Of a stretch of DNA of 37,219 nt, positions 29,521 to 37,219 are shown one piece after another. A model generated the notes under the pieces. That model was given only the letters and a program-made list of their open reading frames with translations. It was not told where the DNA came from and ran no database searches. The position numbers and the translations under genes are program-made. The stretch is from NCBI GenBank assembly GCA_012839845.1, contig DUMM01000079.1:1-37219 (forward strand), in the 5' to 3' direction. The stretch comes from Bacillota bacterium. Its GTDB lineage: Bacteria; Bacillota; Limnochordia; DTU087. Each line of letters starts with the position of its first letter. The stretch's first letter is position 1.

Positions 29521-30177
29521 TTGAGCAGTCAGGCGCAGCGTAAGTTGTACGAGGGCTACCTAGGCCTAGAAGACGAGGAACTGGTCGGACTTGTAAGGGA
29601 AGGCGACGAACTTGCGCTGGAGTATATGATCAACAAATACAAGAATTTCGTCCGGGCGAAGGCACGCTCGTATTTTCTTATCGGGGCCGATCGGGAAGAT
29701 ATCATTCAAGAAGGAATGATCGGGTTATACAAAGCCATCAGAGACTTTAGATCCGACAAGTTGGCTTCCTTTCGCGCCTTTGCTGAATTGTGCATAACCA
29801 GGCAGATCATCACTGCCATTAAGACAGCAACTCGCCAAAAGCACATTCCCCTTAACTCCTATGTGTCGTTAAATAAGCCCATCTACGATGAGGAATCCGA
29901 TAGAACCCTGCTGGATGTTCTCTCTGGGAACAGGGTCACAGATCCTGAAGAACTGGTAATCAGCAGAGAGGAGTTTATCCATATCGAGCAGAAAATGGGT
30001 GAATTCCTCAGCGAGCTGGAATGGAAAGTCCTCATGTACTATTTGGAAGGCAAGTCCTATCAGGAGATTGCCGACAGCCTGGGCCGGCATGTCAAGTCTG
30101 TGGATAACGCCCTGCAGAGGGTAAAGCGCAAGTTAGAAAGATATCTTCAGAAGCGGGATGAGAAGGCCACTGGATAG
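29521..30177 (+). CDS. sigH: RNA polymerase sporulation sigma factor SigH
   Basis: LEDEELVGLVREGDELALEYMINKYKNFVRAKARSYFLIGADREDIIQEGMIGLYKAIRDF; TTG start 7 nt after GGAGGC. Confidence 0.94.
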   Translation: MSSQAQRKLYEGYLGLEDEELVGLVREGDELALEYMINKYKNFVRAKARSYFLIGADREDIIQEGMIGLYKAIRDFRSDKLASFRAFAELCITRQIITAIKTATRQKHIPLNSYVSLNKPIYDEESDRTLLDVLSGNRVTDPEELVISREEFIHIEQKMGEFLSELEWKVLMYYLEGKSYQEIADSLGRHVKSVDNALQRVKRKLERYLQKRDEKATG

Positions 30178-30240
30178 AAGCCGCGTTCGGTCTTGCCGGT
30201 GCTGCTTAAAGGTAATACCTGCATACGCTGCTGAGAAAAC

Positions 30241-30285
30241 GGGGATGCATAAAACGGTGCTGGGTACCGGGCTGCATCTCCTTTA
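30241..30285 (+). terminator. Terminator after sigH
   Basis: GGGGATGCA (30241-30249)/TGCATCTCC (30273-30281) with inner CGGT/ACCG, then short T run. Confidence 0.55.
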
Positions 30286-30328
30286 GTTTCGCCTACTGCT
30301 CCCAGGGTGTGTTTGCGACTTGTGGATG

Positions 30329-30357
30329 TTGACAGGCTTAAGCTTATGTGCTAAATT
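30329..30357 (+). promoter_or_regulatory. Sigma-A promoter of rpmG-secE-nusG
   Basis: TTGACA - 17 bp - TAAATT. Confidence 0.75.
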
Positions 30358-30393
30358 CTAAAGGTAACTGACTAGGGCTGGAGGTGTGACCGG

Positions 30394-30543
30394 ATGCGGG
30401 TAGGCATTACATTGGAGTGTACCAAATGTAAGAACCGGAATTATCGCACTGTCAAGAACCGACGCAATGACCCGGACCGCTTAGAGTTGAAGAAATACTG
30501 CAGGTTCTGCAGAGAACATACTCTTCATCGAGAGACACGTTAG
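30394..30543 (+). CDS. rpmG: 50S ribosomal protein L33 (zinc-binding form)
   Basis: [49 protein letters not shown]; absent from ORF track. Confidence 0.95.
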   Translation: MRVGITLECTKCKNRNYRTVKNRRNDPDRLELKKYCRFCREHTLHRETR

Positions 30544-30617
30544 CTTTATGGGTCAAGATCGGCGGGTACAGCAGCAGAGTCACCCTGTCATGCCCCGTGT
30601 GTAAGGATGTGAAGCAA

Positions 30618-30845
30618 ATGGGTGTAGCTACCAAAAGCGAAAGTAAGCCTATTACACAGCGGATCGGTCGGTTTTTGAGGGAAGTCCGGGCTGAATTGAA
30701 GAAGGTCGTGTGGCCAGATCGGGAGGAACTGAAGAGATATACCCTGCTTGTGATCGCTTCTGTAGCTGTCATAGCTGTATGCGTCGGCCTGGTAGATTTT
30801 GCTTTCGGTCGATTACTTTTTCTATTGCAGAGACTAGGGGGGTGA
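30618..30845 (+). CDS. secE: Preprotein translocase subunit SecE
   Basis: RFLREVRAELKKVVWPDREELKRYTLLVIASVAVIAVCVGLVDFAFGRLL. Confidence 0.93.
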   Translation: MGVATKSESKPITQRIGRFLREVRAELKKVVWPDREELKRYTLLVIASVAVIAVCVGLVDFAFGRLLFLLQRLGG

Positions 30846-30884
30846 GGGGGATAGCGGTGGTGATCACCAGTACCCCCTTGCATT

Positions 30885-31427
30885 ATGGATGAGGTCCAGG
30901 TTCCAGGAGCCCAGTGGTATGTGATCCATACTTATTCTGGGTATGAGAACAAAGTCAAGACTAATCTAGAGCGCCGGGTAGAATCCATGGCCATGGAAGA
31001 TAAGATCTTCGAAGTGGTCGTCCCAGTCGAGGAAGAGATGGATTTTAAGGACGGAAAAAAGAAGCTGGTGAAGAAAAAGATCTTCCCTGGCTATGTCTTG
31101 GTGCACATGATTATGACTGACGACTCCTGGTATGTTGTGCGCAACACCCCTGGTGTTACCGGCTTTGTCGGCTCTGGAAACAAACCCATACCCTTGCAGG
31201 AAGAAGAGCTTCAAGCTATCCGTCGGCAGATGGGCTTGGAAGATCAAAAACCCAAGGTTGCTTATGAGGTTGGCGACAATGTGCAGGTGATCGACGGGCC
31301 CTTCGTCAATTTCACCGGCACCATCGAGGAGGTCAACCTGGAAAGGGGCAAGCTGAGGGTTATTGTCTCGGTATTCGGGCGGGATACACCAGTAGAGCTG
31401 AACTTTGAACAGGTGCAGAAGATTTAG
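30885..31427 (+). CDS. nusG: Transcription termination/antitermination protein NusG
   Basis: [54 protein letters not shown]. Confidence 0.96.
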   Translation: MDEVQVPGAQWYVIHTYSGYENKVKTNLERRVESMAMEDKIFEVVVPVEEEMDFKDGKKKLVKKKIFPGYVLVHMIMTDDSWYVVRNTPGVTGFVGSGNKPIPLQEEELQAIRRQMGLEDQKPKVAYEVGDNVQVIDGPFVNFTGTIEEVNLERGKLRVIVSVFGRDTPVELNFEQVQKI

Positions 31428-31456
31428 TTTTCCGTTGTCAGAGGGAGGTGGAAGGA

Positions 31457-31882
31457 TTGGCCAAGAAAGTGACTGCTGTCGTCAAACTGCAGGTGCCAGC
31501 TGGGAAAGCAAACCCTGCTCCTCCGGTAGGACCGGCCCTTGGTCAGCACGCAGTCAATATTATGGAGTTCTGCAAGGCTTTTAATGAACGGACCGCTAAC
31601 CAAGCCGGAATGATCATACCTGTGGTGATTACCGTCTATGAAGATCGGTCATTCACTTTTGTGACCAAAACCCCTCCGGCAGCCGTCCTGTTGAAGAAGG
31701 CGGCCGGGTTAGAGAAGGGTTCTGGAACTCCCAATATGCAGAAGGTGGGCAAGGTAACTAAAGAGCAGCTGCGGGAGATCGCTGAGCTGAAGATGCCTGA
31801 CCTCAACGCTGCTAGTGTGGAAGCGGCCATGCGGATGATCGCTGGTACGGCTCGCAGCATGGGTATTGAGGTAGAAATGTAG
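31457..31882 (+). CDS. rplK: 50S ribosomal protein L11
   Basis: [45 protein letters not shown] start. Confidence 0.96.
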   Translation: MAKKVTAVVKLQVPAGKANPAPPVGPALGQHAVNIMEFCKAFNERTANQAGMIIPVVITVYEDRSFTFVTKTPPAAVLLKKAAGLEKGSGTPNMQKVGKVTKEQLREIAELKMPDLNAASVEAAMRMIAGTARSMGIEVEM

Positions 31883-31944
31883 GGGACTGCCCTGACGGCT
31901 GTGGGAGGAATAATCCGCTAGTACCACAAAGGAGGACATAAAAG

Positions 31945-32661
31945 ATGCCAAAAAGAGGCAAGCGGTATTTAGAGGCAGCTAAGGCACTTGACAGAGAGAA
32001 GCTGTACTCACCGGCGGAAGCAATCGAGCTTGTGAAGAAAATGGCTACCGCCAAATTCGATGAAACTGTTGAAGTTGCACTTAAGTTGGGAGTCGATCCC
32101 CGGCACGCTGACCAGCAGGTGAGAGGCACTGTGGTTCTCCCCTATGGAACAGGGAAAAGCGTGCGGGTGGCGGTGTTTGCCAAGGGCGAACACGCTAAGG
32201 AAGCCGAAGCAGCAGGAGCCGATATAGTCGGCGCTGAAGACCTGGTGGAGAAAGTCAGCAACGGTTTTCTGGACTTCGATGTAGCGGTGGCAACTCCGGA
32301 CATGATGAGTATGGTTGGCCGTTTGGGGCGGATTCTAGGACCCCGGGGACTCATGCCCAATCCCAAGGCCGGAACCGTCACCTTCGAAGTAGGTAAAGCA
32401 GTCCAGGAACTGAAGGCCGGTAAGATTGAGTTCCGGGTCGACCGGGCAGCTGGTGTTCACGTTGCCATCGGCAAAGTTTCCTTCACCAGTGAAGCTCTGC
32501 TGGCCAACTTTAAGACCTTGATGGATGCCGTTCTTAGAGCCAGGCCGGCAGCAGCCAGAGGCCAATACCTCCGCAGAGTCGCTGTATCATCCACTATGGG
32601 TCCTGGAGTAAGACTTGATCCACAGCTGGTGATTGAAGCAGTAGCGGAGAGGGAGGATTAA
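31945..32661 (+). CDS. rplA: 50S ribosomal protein L1
   Basis: [49 protein letters not shown]. Confidence 0.96.
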   Translation: MPKRGKRYLEAAKALDREKLYSPAEAIELVKKMATAKFDETVEVALKLGVDPRHADQQVRGTVVLPYGTGKSVRVAVFAKGEHAKEAEAAGADIVGAEDLVEKVSNGFLDFDVAVATPDMMSMVGRLGRILGPRGLMPNPKAGTVTFEVGKAVQELKAGKIEFRVDRAAGVHVAIGKVSFTSEALLANFKTLMDAVLRARPAAARGQYLRRVAVSSTMGPGVRLDPQLVIEAVAERED

Positions 32662-32664
32662 GGA

Positions 32665-32795
32665 GTCCAAACCATCCGACAATCGAATCGCAGCTTACTA
32701 TCGGCCGGAGACAGTCGGTGTCTGTTCAGACTTAAAGGGTTAACCCGCCAACCGAGGCTGGAGGTAAAGCGCCGCTTGTTTTTCTGCGTGCTAAG
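32665..32795 (+). promoter_or_regulatory. Ribosomal protein L10 leader
   Basis: Position between rplA and rplJ; CCGGAGACAGTCGGTGTCTGTTCAGACTTAAAGGGTTAACCCGCCAACCGAGGCT resembles the conserved L10(L12)4-binding leader. Confidence 0.75.
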
Positions 32796-32826
32796 GCCCT
32801 CTAGATCTGTCTCTAGGGGCTTTTTT
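32795..32826 (+). terminator. Attenuator-type terminator at the end of the L10 leader
   Basis: GGCCCTCTAGA...TCTAGGGGC followed by TTTTTT. Confidence 0.8.
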
Positions 32827-32861
32827 CGTTGTCGGCAGCACGAGGAATGGAGGTGAGTAGA

Positions 32862-33389
32862 GTGGCAAGACCAGAAAAGGTAGCTGTAGTTGAGGAACTG
32901 AAGGACAAACTCACCCGGGCACAGGCAGTTGTGCTAACAGATTACCGCGGCTTGAACGTTCAAGATATTACAGAGCTTCGGAAGCGGCTGAGGCAAGCAG
33001 GAGTAGAGTACAAGGTAGTCAAGAACACCTTGACCACCCGTGCAGCCAATGAGGTTAATTTGCCTGAGCTCAGCCAGTATCTGACCGGACCAACCGCCAT
33101 CGCCTTCGGATATGAGGAGCCGGTGTCTGTGGCCAAGATATTGAGTGAATTCGCCCGCGATCATAAGGAATTGGAGATCAAGGGTGGAATTTTGGAAGGC
33201 AGAGTCATTGGCGTGGATGAGGTGCAGGCCTTGGCGGAGCTGCCCTCCCGGGAGGAGCTGCTGGCTATGGTGGCCAGGGCGATGCAGGGGCCCATTGCTG
33301 GATTGGCCATTGCTTTGCAGGGTATACTGCGCAGCTTAGCGTACGCTTTGAACGCTGTGCGTGAACAGAAGGAGGGTGCCGGTGCTTAA
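32862..33389 (+). CDS. rplJ: 50S ribosomal protein L10
   Basis: ARPEKVAVVEELKDKLTRAQAVVLTDYRGLNVQDITELRKRLR; GTG start after GGAGGTGA. Confidence 0.95.
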   Translation: MARPEKVAVVEELKDKLTRAQAVVLTDYRGLNVQDITELRKRLRQAGVEYKVVKNTLTTRAANEVNLPELSQYLTGPTAIAFGYEEPVSVAKILSEFARDHKELEIKGGILEGRVIGVDEVQALAELPSREELLAMVARAMQGPIAGLAIALQGILRSLAYALNAVREQKEGAGA

Positions 33390-33503
33390 CTGCAGCCTTA
33401 GATTGGGTTGACAGGCAGGCCCGGCAGCAGTAAGGGCGGCGGGGATTTGGCCGCTGCAGTTTAAAATACGATCTAATAAGGGATTTACGAGGAGGAGACT
33501 AAA

Positions 33504-33878
33504 TTGACCAAGGAACAGATTTTGGAAGCCATTGAGAATATGACAGTGTTGGAGCTTTCTGAGCTGGTTAAGGCTATCGAGGATAGGTTCGGCGTTTCCG
33601 CAGCGGCACCTGTAGCAGTGGCTGCTGTGCCCGGTGCTGCGGCTGCTGCTCCGGCGGAAGCTGAGAAGACTGAGTTCGATGTCATCCTCACCAGCGCCGG
33701 AGACAAGAAGATCCAGGTTATCAAGGTTGTCCGGGAGATTACCGGTCTCGGCTTGAAGGAAGCCAAGGACCTGGTAGACGGAGCTCCCAAGCCCATCAAG
33801 GAGGGCGTCTCCAAGGAAGAGGCCGAGGATATCAAGGCCAAGATCGAAGAGGCTGGCGGTACTGTAGAGCTGAAGTAA
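33504..33878 (+). CDS. rplL: 50S ribosomal protein L7/L12
   Basis: [88 protein letters not shown] start. Confidence 0.96.
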   Translation: MTKEQILEAIENMTVLELSELVKAIEDRFGVSAAAPVAVAAVPGAAAAAPAEAEKTEFDVILTSAGDKKIQVIKVVREITGLGLKEAKDLVDGAPKPIKEGVSKEEAEDIKAKIEEAGGTVELK

Positions 33879-33900
33879 AGCACGTCACTGGAACCAGACA

Positions 33901-33928
33901 CCGGGACGAGGGAGGCTTCTCGTCCCGG
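33901..33928 (+). terminator. Strong hairpin (partial terminator or processing site) between rplL and rpoB
   Basis: CCGGGACGAG GGAGGCTT CTCGTCCCGG; no U-tract. Confidence 0.6.
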
Positions 33929-34026
33929 TTCCTGCCAAAGGTAAAGGTAAGTCCGAAATCTACGTCCGTTTACCCCGAGGGGCCTGCACATATAAACTTC
34001 CTGCGAGATGATCTCCGCTTATCACC

Positions 34027-34055
34027 TTGACAGGTGAGAACTGGCATGATACAAT
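34027..34055 (+). promoter_or_regulatory. Sigma-A extended -10 promoter upstream of rpoB
   Basis: TTGACA - 17 bp - TACAAT with TG one nt before the -10. Confidence 0.75.
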
Positions 34056-34334
34056 CAATTAGTGTTATAGTAGGTGTATTGTGCCATAATACAAGACCAA
34101 GCAGTGGCGGCTTACCATTATTTGTCTTCCCAGCGCATATTTGCAGATAAAGAAGTGAATGCTATAAAGTGTGCTTTGCGTTATAGTTATGGCAAGGCTC
34201 GATGGGAAATAACAGGGAGAGGTCTATGCGTCAGCATAGATAGCAGTCTCCCATTTCTTGCTGTAGGGGTTTACCGTCTGCAAGTGGTGGCGCCCTGAGC
34301 TCAGTGGCACAATCCTGAAGGAGAGGTGAACACT

Positions 34335-37219
34335 TTGGCCGCAGTTGCACAAGTGGGCAAAAGGCAGCAGCGATTGAGTTTTGGCAAGATCCAAGAAGTC
34401 CTCGACATGCCTAATCTCATTGATATCCAGCGGCAGTCCTATGAATGGTTTCTGAAAGAAGGGCTGATGGAAGCCTTTAGGGACATTTCCCCCATCGAGG
34501 ATTTTACCGGCAACCTGGTGCTGGAGTTCATCGATTATTCGCTGGGTGAGCCCAAATACTCCGTGGAGGAGTGCAAGGATAGGGATGTTACCTATGCTGT
34601 TCCTCTAAAGGTGCGGGCAAGGCTGATCAATAAAGAAACCGGTGAAGTGAAGGAACAAGAAGTCTTTATGGGAGACTTCCCGTTGATGACGGAAAACGGG
34701 ACTTTTATTATCAATGGAGCGGAGCGGGTCGTTGTCAGCCAGCTGGTTCGTTCCCCGGGAGTGTATTATGGGAAAGAGGTTCATGCCAGCGGGAAGGTTC
34801 TGTACAATGCCAGCATTATCCCCAATCGGGGCGCCTGGCTGGAGTTTGAGATGGACACCAATGATGTGGTCTATGTCCGCATAGACAGAACCCGAAAGCT
34901 GCCGGTGACTGTGCTGCTCCGGGCCATCGGTTACGGCACTAATGCCCAGCTGATCGAGCTTTTCAATGATGCGCCTGCCCTTGGACCTACATTGGATAAA
35001 GACAGCACCCAGTCAGAAGGGGAAGGGCTCATTGAGATCTACAAACGTCTGCGGCCTGGTGAACCTCCGACTGAAGAATCGGCTAGGAGCCTGTTTGAGA
35101 CCCTCTTCTATGATCCTAAGCGGTACGACCTGGCTGCTGTCGGCCGCTACAAGATGAATAAGAAGCTGAGAATCACTGAGCGGCTGGTGGGGCGGACCCT
35201 GTCTAGACCTGTTGTCCATCCGGAGACCGGCGAGATCTTGGCAGAGGCAAGTACTAGGGTTGACCGCCGGCTTGCGGAGCGGCTCCACGAGGCAGGGGTT
35301 AATGTTGCCTATGTCAGGGGTAAAGATGATGAAGAAATTAAGATCATCGGCAACGGCCAGCCAGCCCATGACGTGCGGGCCCTTACCAGGGAAGATATTG
35401 TCGCCACGGTGGGGTATTTCTTCAATCTCATGGCCGGTGTCGGCACCGTTGACGACATTGATCATCTGGGCAACCGCAGGCTCAAGGCTGTGGGCGAGCT
35501 CTTGCAGAACCAGTTCCGCATCGGGCTTTCTCGGATGGAGCGGGCTGTGCGGGAGCGCATGACAATTCAAGATGTAGATATTATTACGCCCCAGGCACTC
35601 ATCAACATCCGGCCGCTGGTTGCAGCCATCAAGGAGTTCTTCGGCAGCAGTCAGCTGTCCCAATTCATGGACCAAACCAATCCGCTGTCGGAGCTGACCC
35701 ACAAGCGGCGGCTTTCGGCCCTTGGTCCCGGCGGCCTCAGCCGTGAGAGGGCTGGTTTCGAAGTTCGAGACGTGCATCATTCCCACTACGGGCGCATGTG
35801 TCCCATTGAAACCCCTGAGGGACCCAACATCGGGCTCATCGGGTCTTTATGCACTTATGCCCGGATCAACGAGTACGGATTCATCGAAACGCCGTACCGC
35901 CGGGTGGAGAACGGCCGGGTTACCGACGAGGTTGTCTATTTGACAGCCGATGAAGAGGACAACTATGTAATTGCCCAAGCCAACGAGCCGCTGGATGAGG
36001 AGGGGCGGTTTATCCCCTCCCGAGTAACTGTTCGATACATGGACCGAATTCTCCTTGTTCCTTCGGAACAAGTAGATTTCATGGACGTATCGCCGAAGCA
36101 GGTAGTGAGCGTGGCTACCGCTTTGATTCCGTTCCTGGAAAACGATGATGCCTCCCGGGCGCTGATGGGAGCCAACATGCAGCGCCAGGCAGTGCCTCTC
36201 TTGCGTACCGAGTCGCCTTACGTTGGTACCGGTATGGAAGCCAAGACCGCTGTCGATTCGGGTGTTGTGGTGGTTGCCAAGCGCTCAGGAGTGGCAGAGA
36301 GGGTTACGGCCAAGGAAATCGTCATCAGGACCGATGACGGCGGCCGGGATGTGTATCGTCTGAGAAAGTTTGAACGATCCAATCAGGGTACCTGCATCAA
36401 CCAGCGGCCTCTAATCCGCAAAGGCCAGAGGGTTGAAGCTGGAGAGGTTATTGCCGACGGGCCATCGACGGATCACGGCGAGCTGGCCCTGGGGCGGAAT
36501 GTGCTGGTGGCCTTTATGCCCTGGGAGGGCTACAACTTTGAGGATGCCATCTTGATCAGCGAAAGCCTGGTCAAGAACGATACTTTCACATCCATTCACA
36601 TTCAGGAATACGAGGCCCAGGCTCGGGATACAAAGCTGGGTGCAGAGGAAATCACCCGGGATATTCCCAATGTGGGCGAGGATGTCCTGAAGGACCTGGA
36701 TTCTAGAGGCATAGTGCGGATCGGAGCGGAGGTAAGGCCTGGCGATATTTTGGTGGGCAAGGTAACCCCCAAGGGAGAGACTGAGCTGACGGCGGAAGAG
36801 AGGCTGCTGAGGGCGATCTTCGGCGAGAAGGCCCGGGAAGTGCGGGACACGTCCCTTCGGGTTCCCCACGGCGAGGGCGGCATAGTTGTCGATGTGAAGG
36901 TGTTCTCCCGGGATAACGGTGATGAGCTGCCTCCGGGAGTTAACCGCCTGGTGCGGGTATATGTTGCTCAAAAGCGGAAGATCTCCGAGGGCGACAAGAT
37001 GGCCGGGCGTCACGGCAATAAGGGTGTTATTGCCAGGATCTTGCCGGAGGAAGATATGCCTTTCCTTCCCGATGGTCGGCCGGTGGAAATTGTCCTCAAT
37101 CCTTTGGGAGTACCTTCCCGGATGAATATTGGGCAGGTGCTGGAAACCCATTTGGGCTGGGCGGCGGCCGCTTTGGGCCTAAAGGTTGCCAGCCCGGTAT
37201 TTGACGGCGCCGGTGAGAA
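34335..37219 (+). CDS. rpoB: DNA-directed RNA polymerase subunit beta (partial, runs off window)
   Basis: TTG start after [75 protein letters not shown]; no stop before 37219; not in ORF track. Confidence 0.97.
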   Translation, partial: MAAVAQVGKRQQRLSFGKIQEVLDMPNLIDIQRQSYEWFLKEGLMEAFRDISPIEDFTGNLVLEFIDYSLGEPKYSVEECKDRDVTYAVPLKVRARLINKETGEVKEQEVFMGDFPLMTENGTFIINGAERVVVSQLVRSPGVYYGKEVHASGKVLYNASIIPNRGAWLEFEMDTNDVVYVRIDRTRKLPVTVLLRAIGYGTNAQLIELFNDAPALGPTLDKDSTQSEGEGLIEIYKRLRPGEPPTEESARSLFETLFYDPKRYDLAAVGRYKMNKKLRITERLVGRTLSRPVVHPETGEILAEASTRVDRRLAERLHEAGVNVAYVRGKDDEEIKIIGNGQPAHDVRALTREDIVATVGYFFNLMAGVGTVDDIDHLGNRRLKAVGELLQNQFRIGLSRMERAVRERMTIQDVDIITPQALINIRPLVAAIKEFFGSSQLSQFMDQTNPLSELTHKRRLSALGPGGLSRERAGFEVRDVHHSHYGRMCPIETPEGPNIGLIGSLCTYARINEYGFIETPYRRVENGRVTDEVVYLTADEEDNYVIAQANEPLDEEGRFIPSRVTVRYMDRILLVPSEQVDFMDVSPKQVVSVATALIPFLENDDASRALMGANMQRQAVPLLRTESPYVGTGMEAKTAVDSGVVVVAKRSGVAERVTAKEIVIRTDDGGRDVYRLRKFERSNQGTCINQRPLIRKGQRVEAGEVIADGPSTDHGELALGRNVLVAFMPWEGYNFEDAILISESLVKNDTFTSIHIQEYEAQARDTKLGAEEITRDIPNVGEDVLKDLDSRGIVRIGAEVRPGDILVGKVTPKGETELTAEERLLRAIFGEKAREVRDTSLRVPHGEGGIVVDVKVFSRDNGDELPPGVNRLVRVYVAQKRKISEGDKMAGRHGNKGVIARILPEEDMPFLPDGRPVEIVLNPLGVPSRMNIGQVLETHLGWAAAALGLKVASPVFDGAGE

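Noticed and set aside
30178-30617. tRNA gene near rpmG/secE
   Set aside because: tRNA-Trp is often here in other Bacillota, but no cloverleaf or TTCGA-type arm is visible.
34074-34298. 74-aa ORF between rplL and rpoB
   Set aside because: No SD and no protein-like motif; it overlaps the structured leader, which explains the sequence better.
35640-35830. Possible rifamycin-resistance substitution in rpoB
   Set aside because: The region reads [30 protein letters not shown]; the usual resistance positions (D, H, S) are wild type, and MDQT is normal in Bacillota.
36411-37151. 246-aa minus-strand ORF
   Set aside because: Antisense inside rpoB with no independent support.

Overview
The window is a 37.2 kb, GC-rich chromosomal segment from a spore-forming Bacillota (Clostridia-like) bacterium. 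It is mostly conserved housekeeping DNA. The order is nadE, a standalone mini-rubredoxin, a GT4 glycosyltransferase coupled to a 755-aa phosphatase-like/polytopic membrane protein, a 4Fe-4S protein, a convergent parA, araB, spmAB (minus strand), ctsR-mcsA-mcsB-clpC, radA-disA, carD/cdnL, a PIN-TRAM protein, an ispDF fusion, rlpA-like/DUF1002, and a minus-strand comA/small-TM/YeiH/DUF441 cluster. It continues with cysS-mrnC-rlmB, sigH, rpmG-secE-nusG-rplKA, an L10 leader, rplJL, and rpoB running off the right edge. I saw no mobile element, CRISPR array or tRNA. The most interesting observations are below the scale of the ORF track. They are three unlisted small genes or leader ORFs, a possible sulfolactate synthesis/export cluster, the uncharacterised membrane protein beside the GT4, a second CtsR operator facing spmA, a likely ATT start for ctsR, and structured leaders before rpoB, sigH and carD. 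All calls come from reading the sequence; no database search was run.
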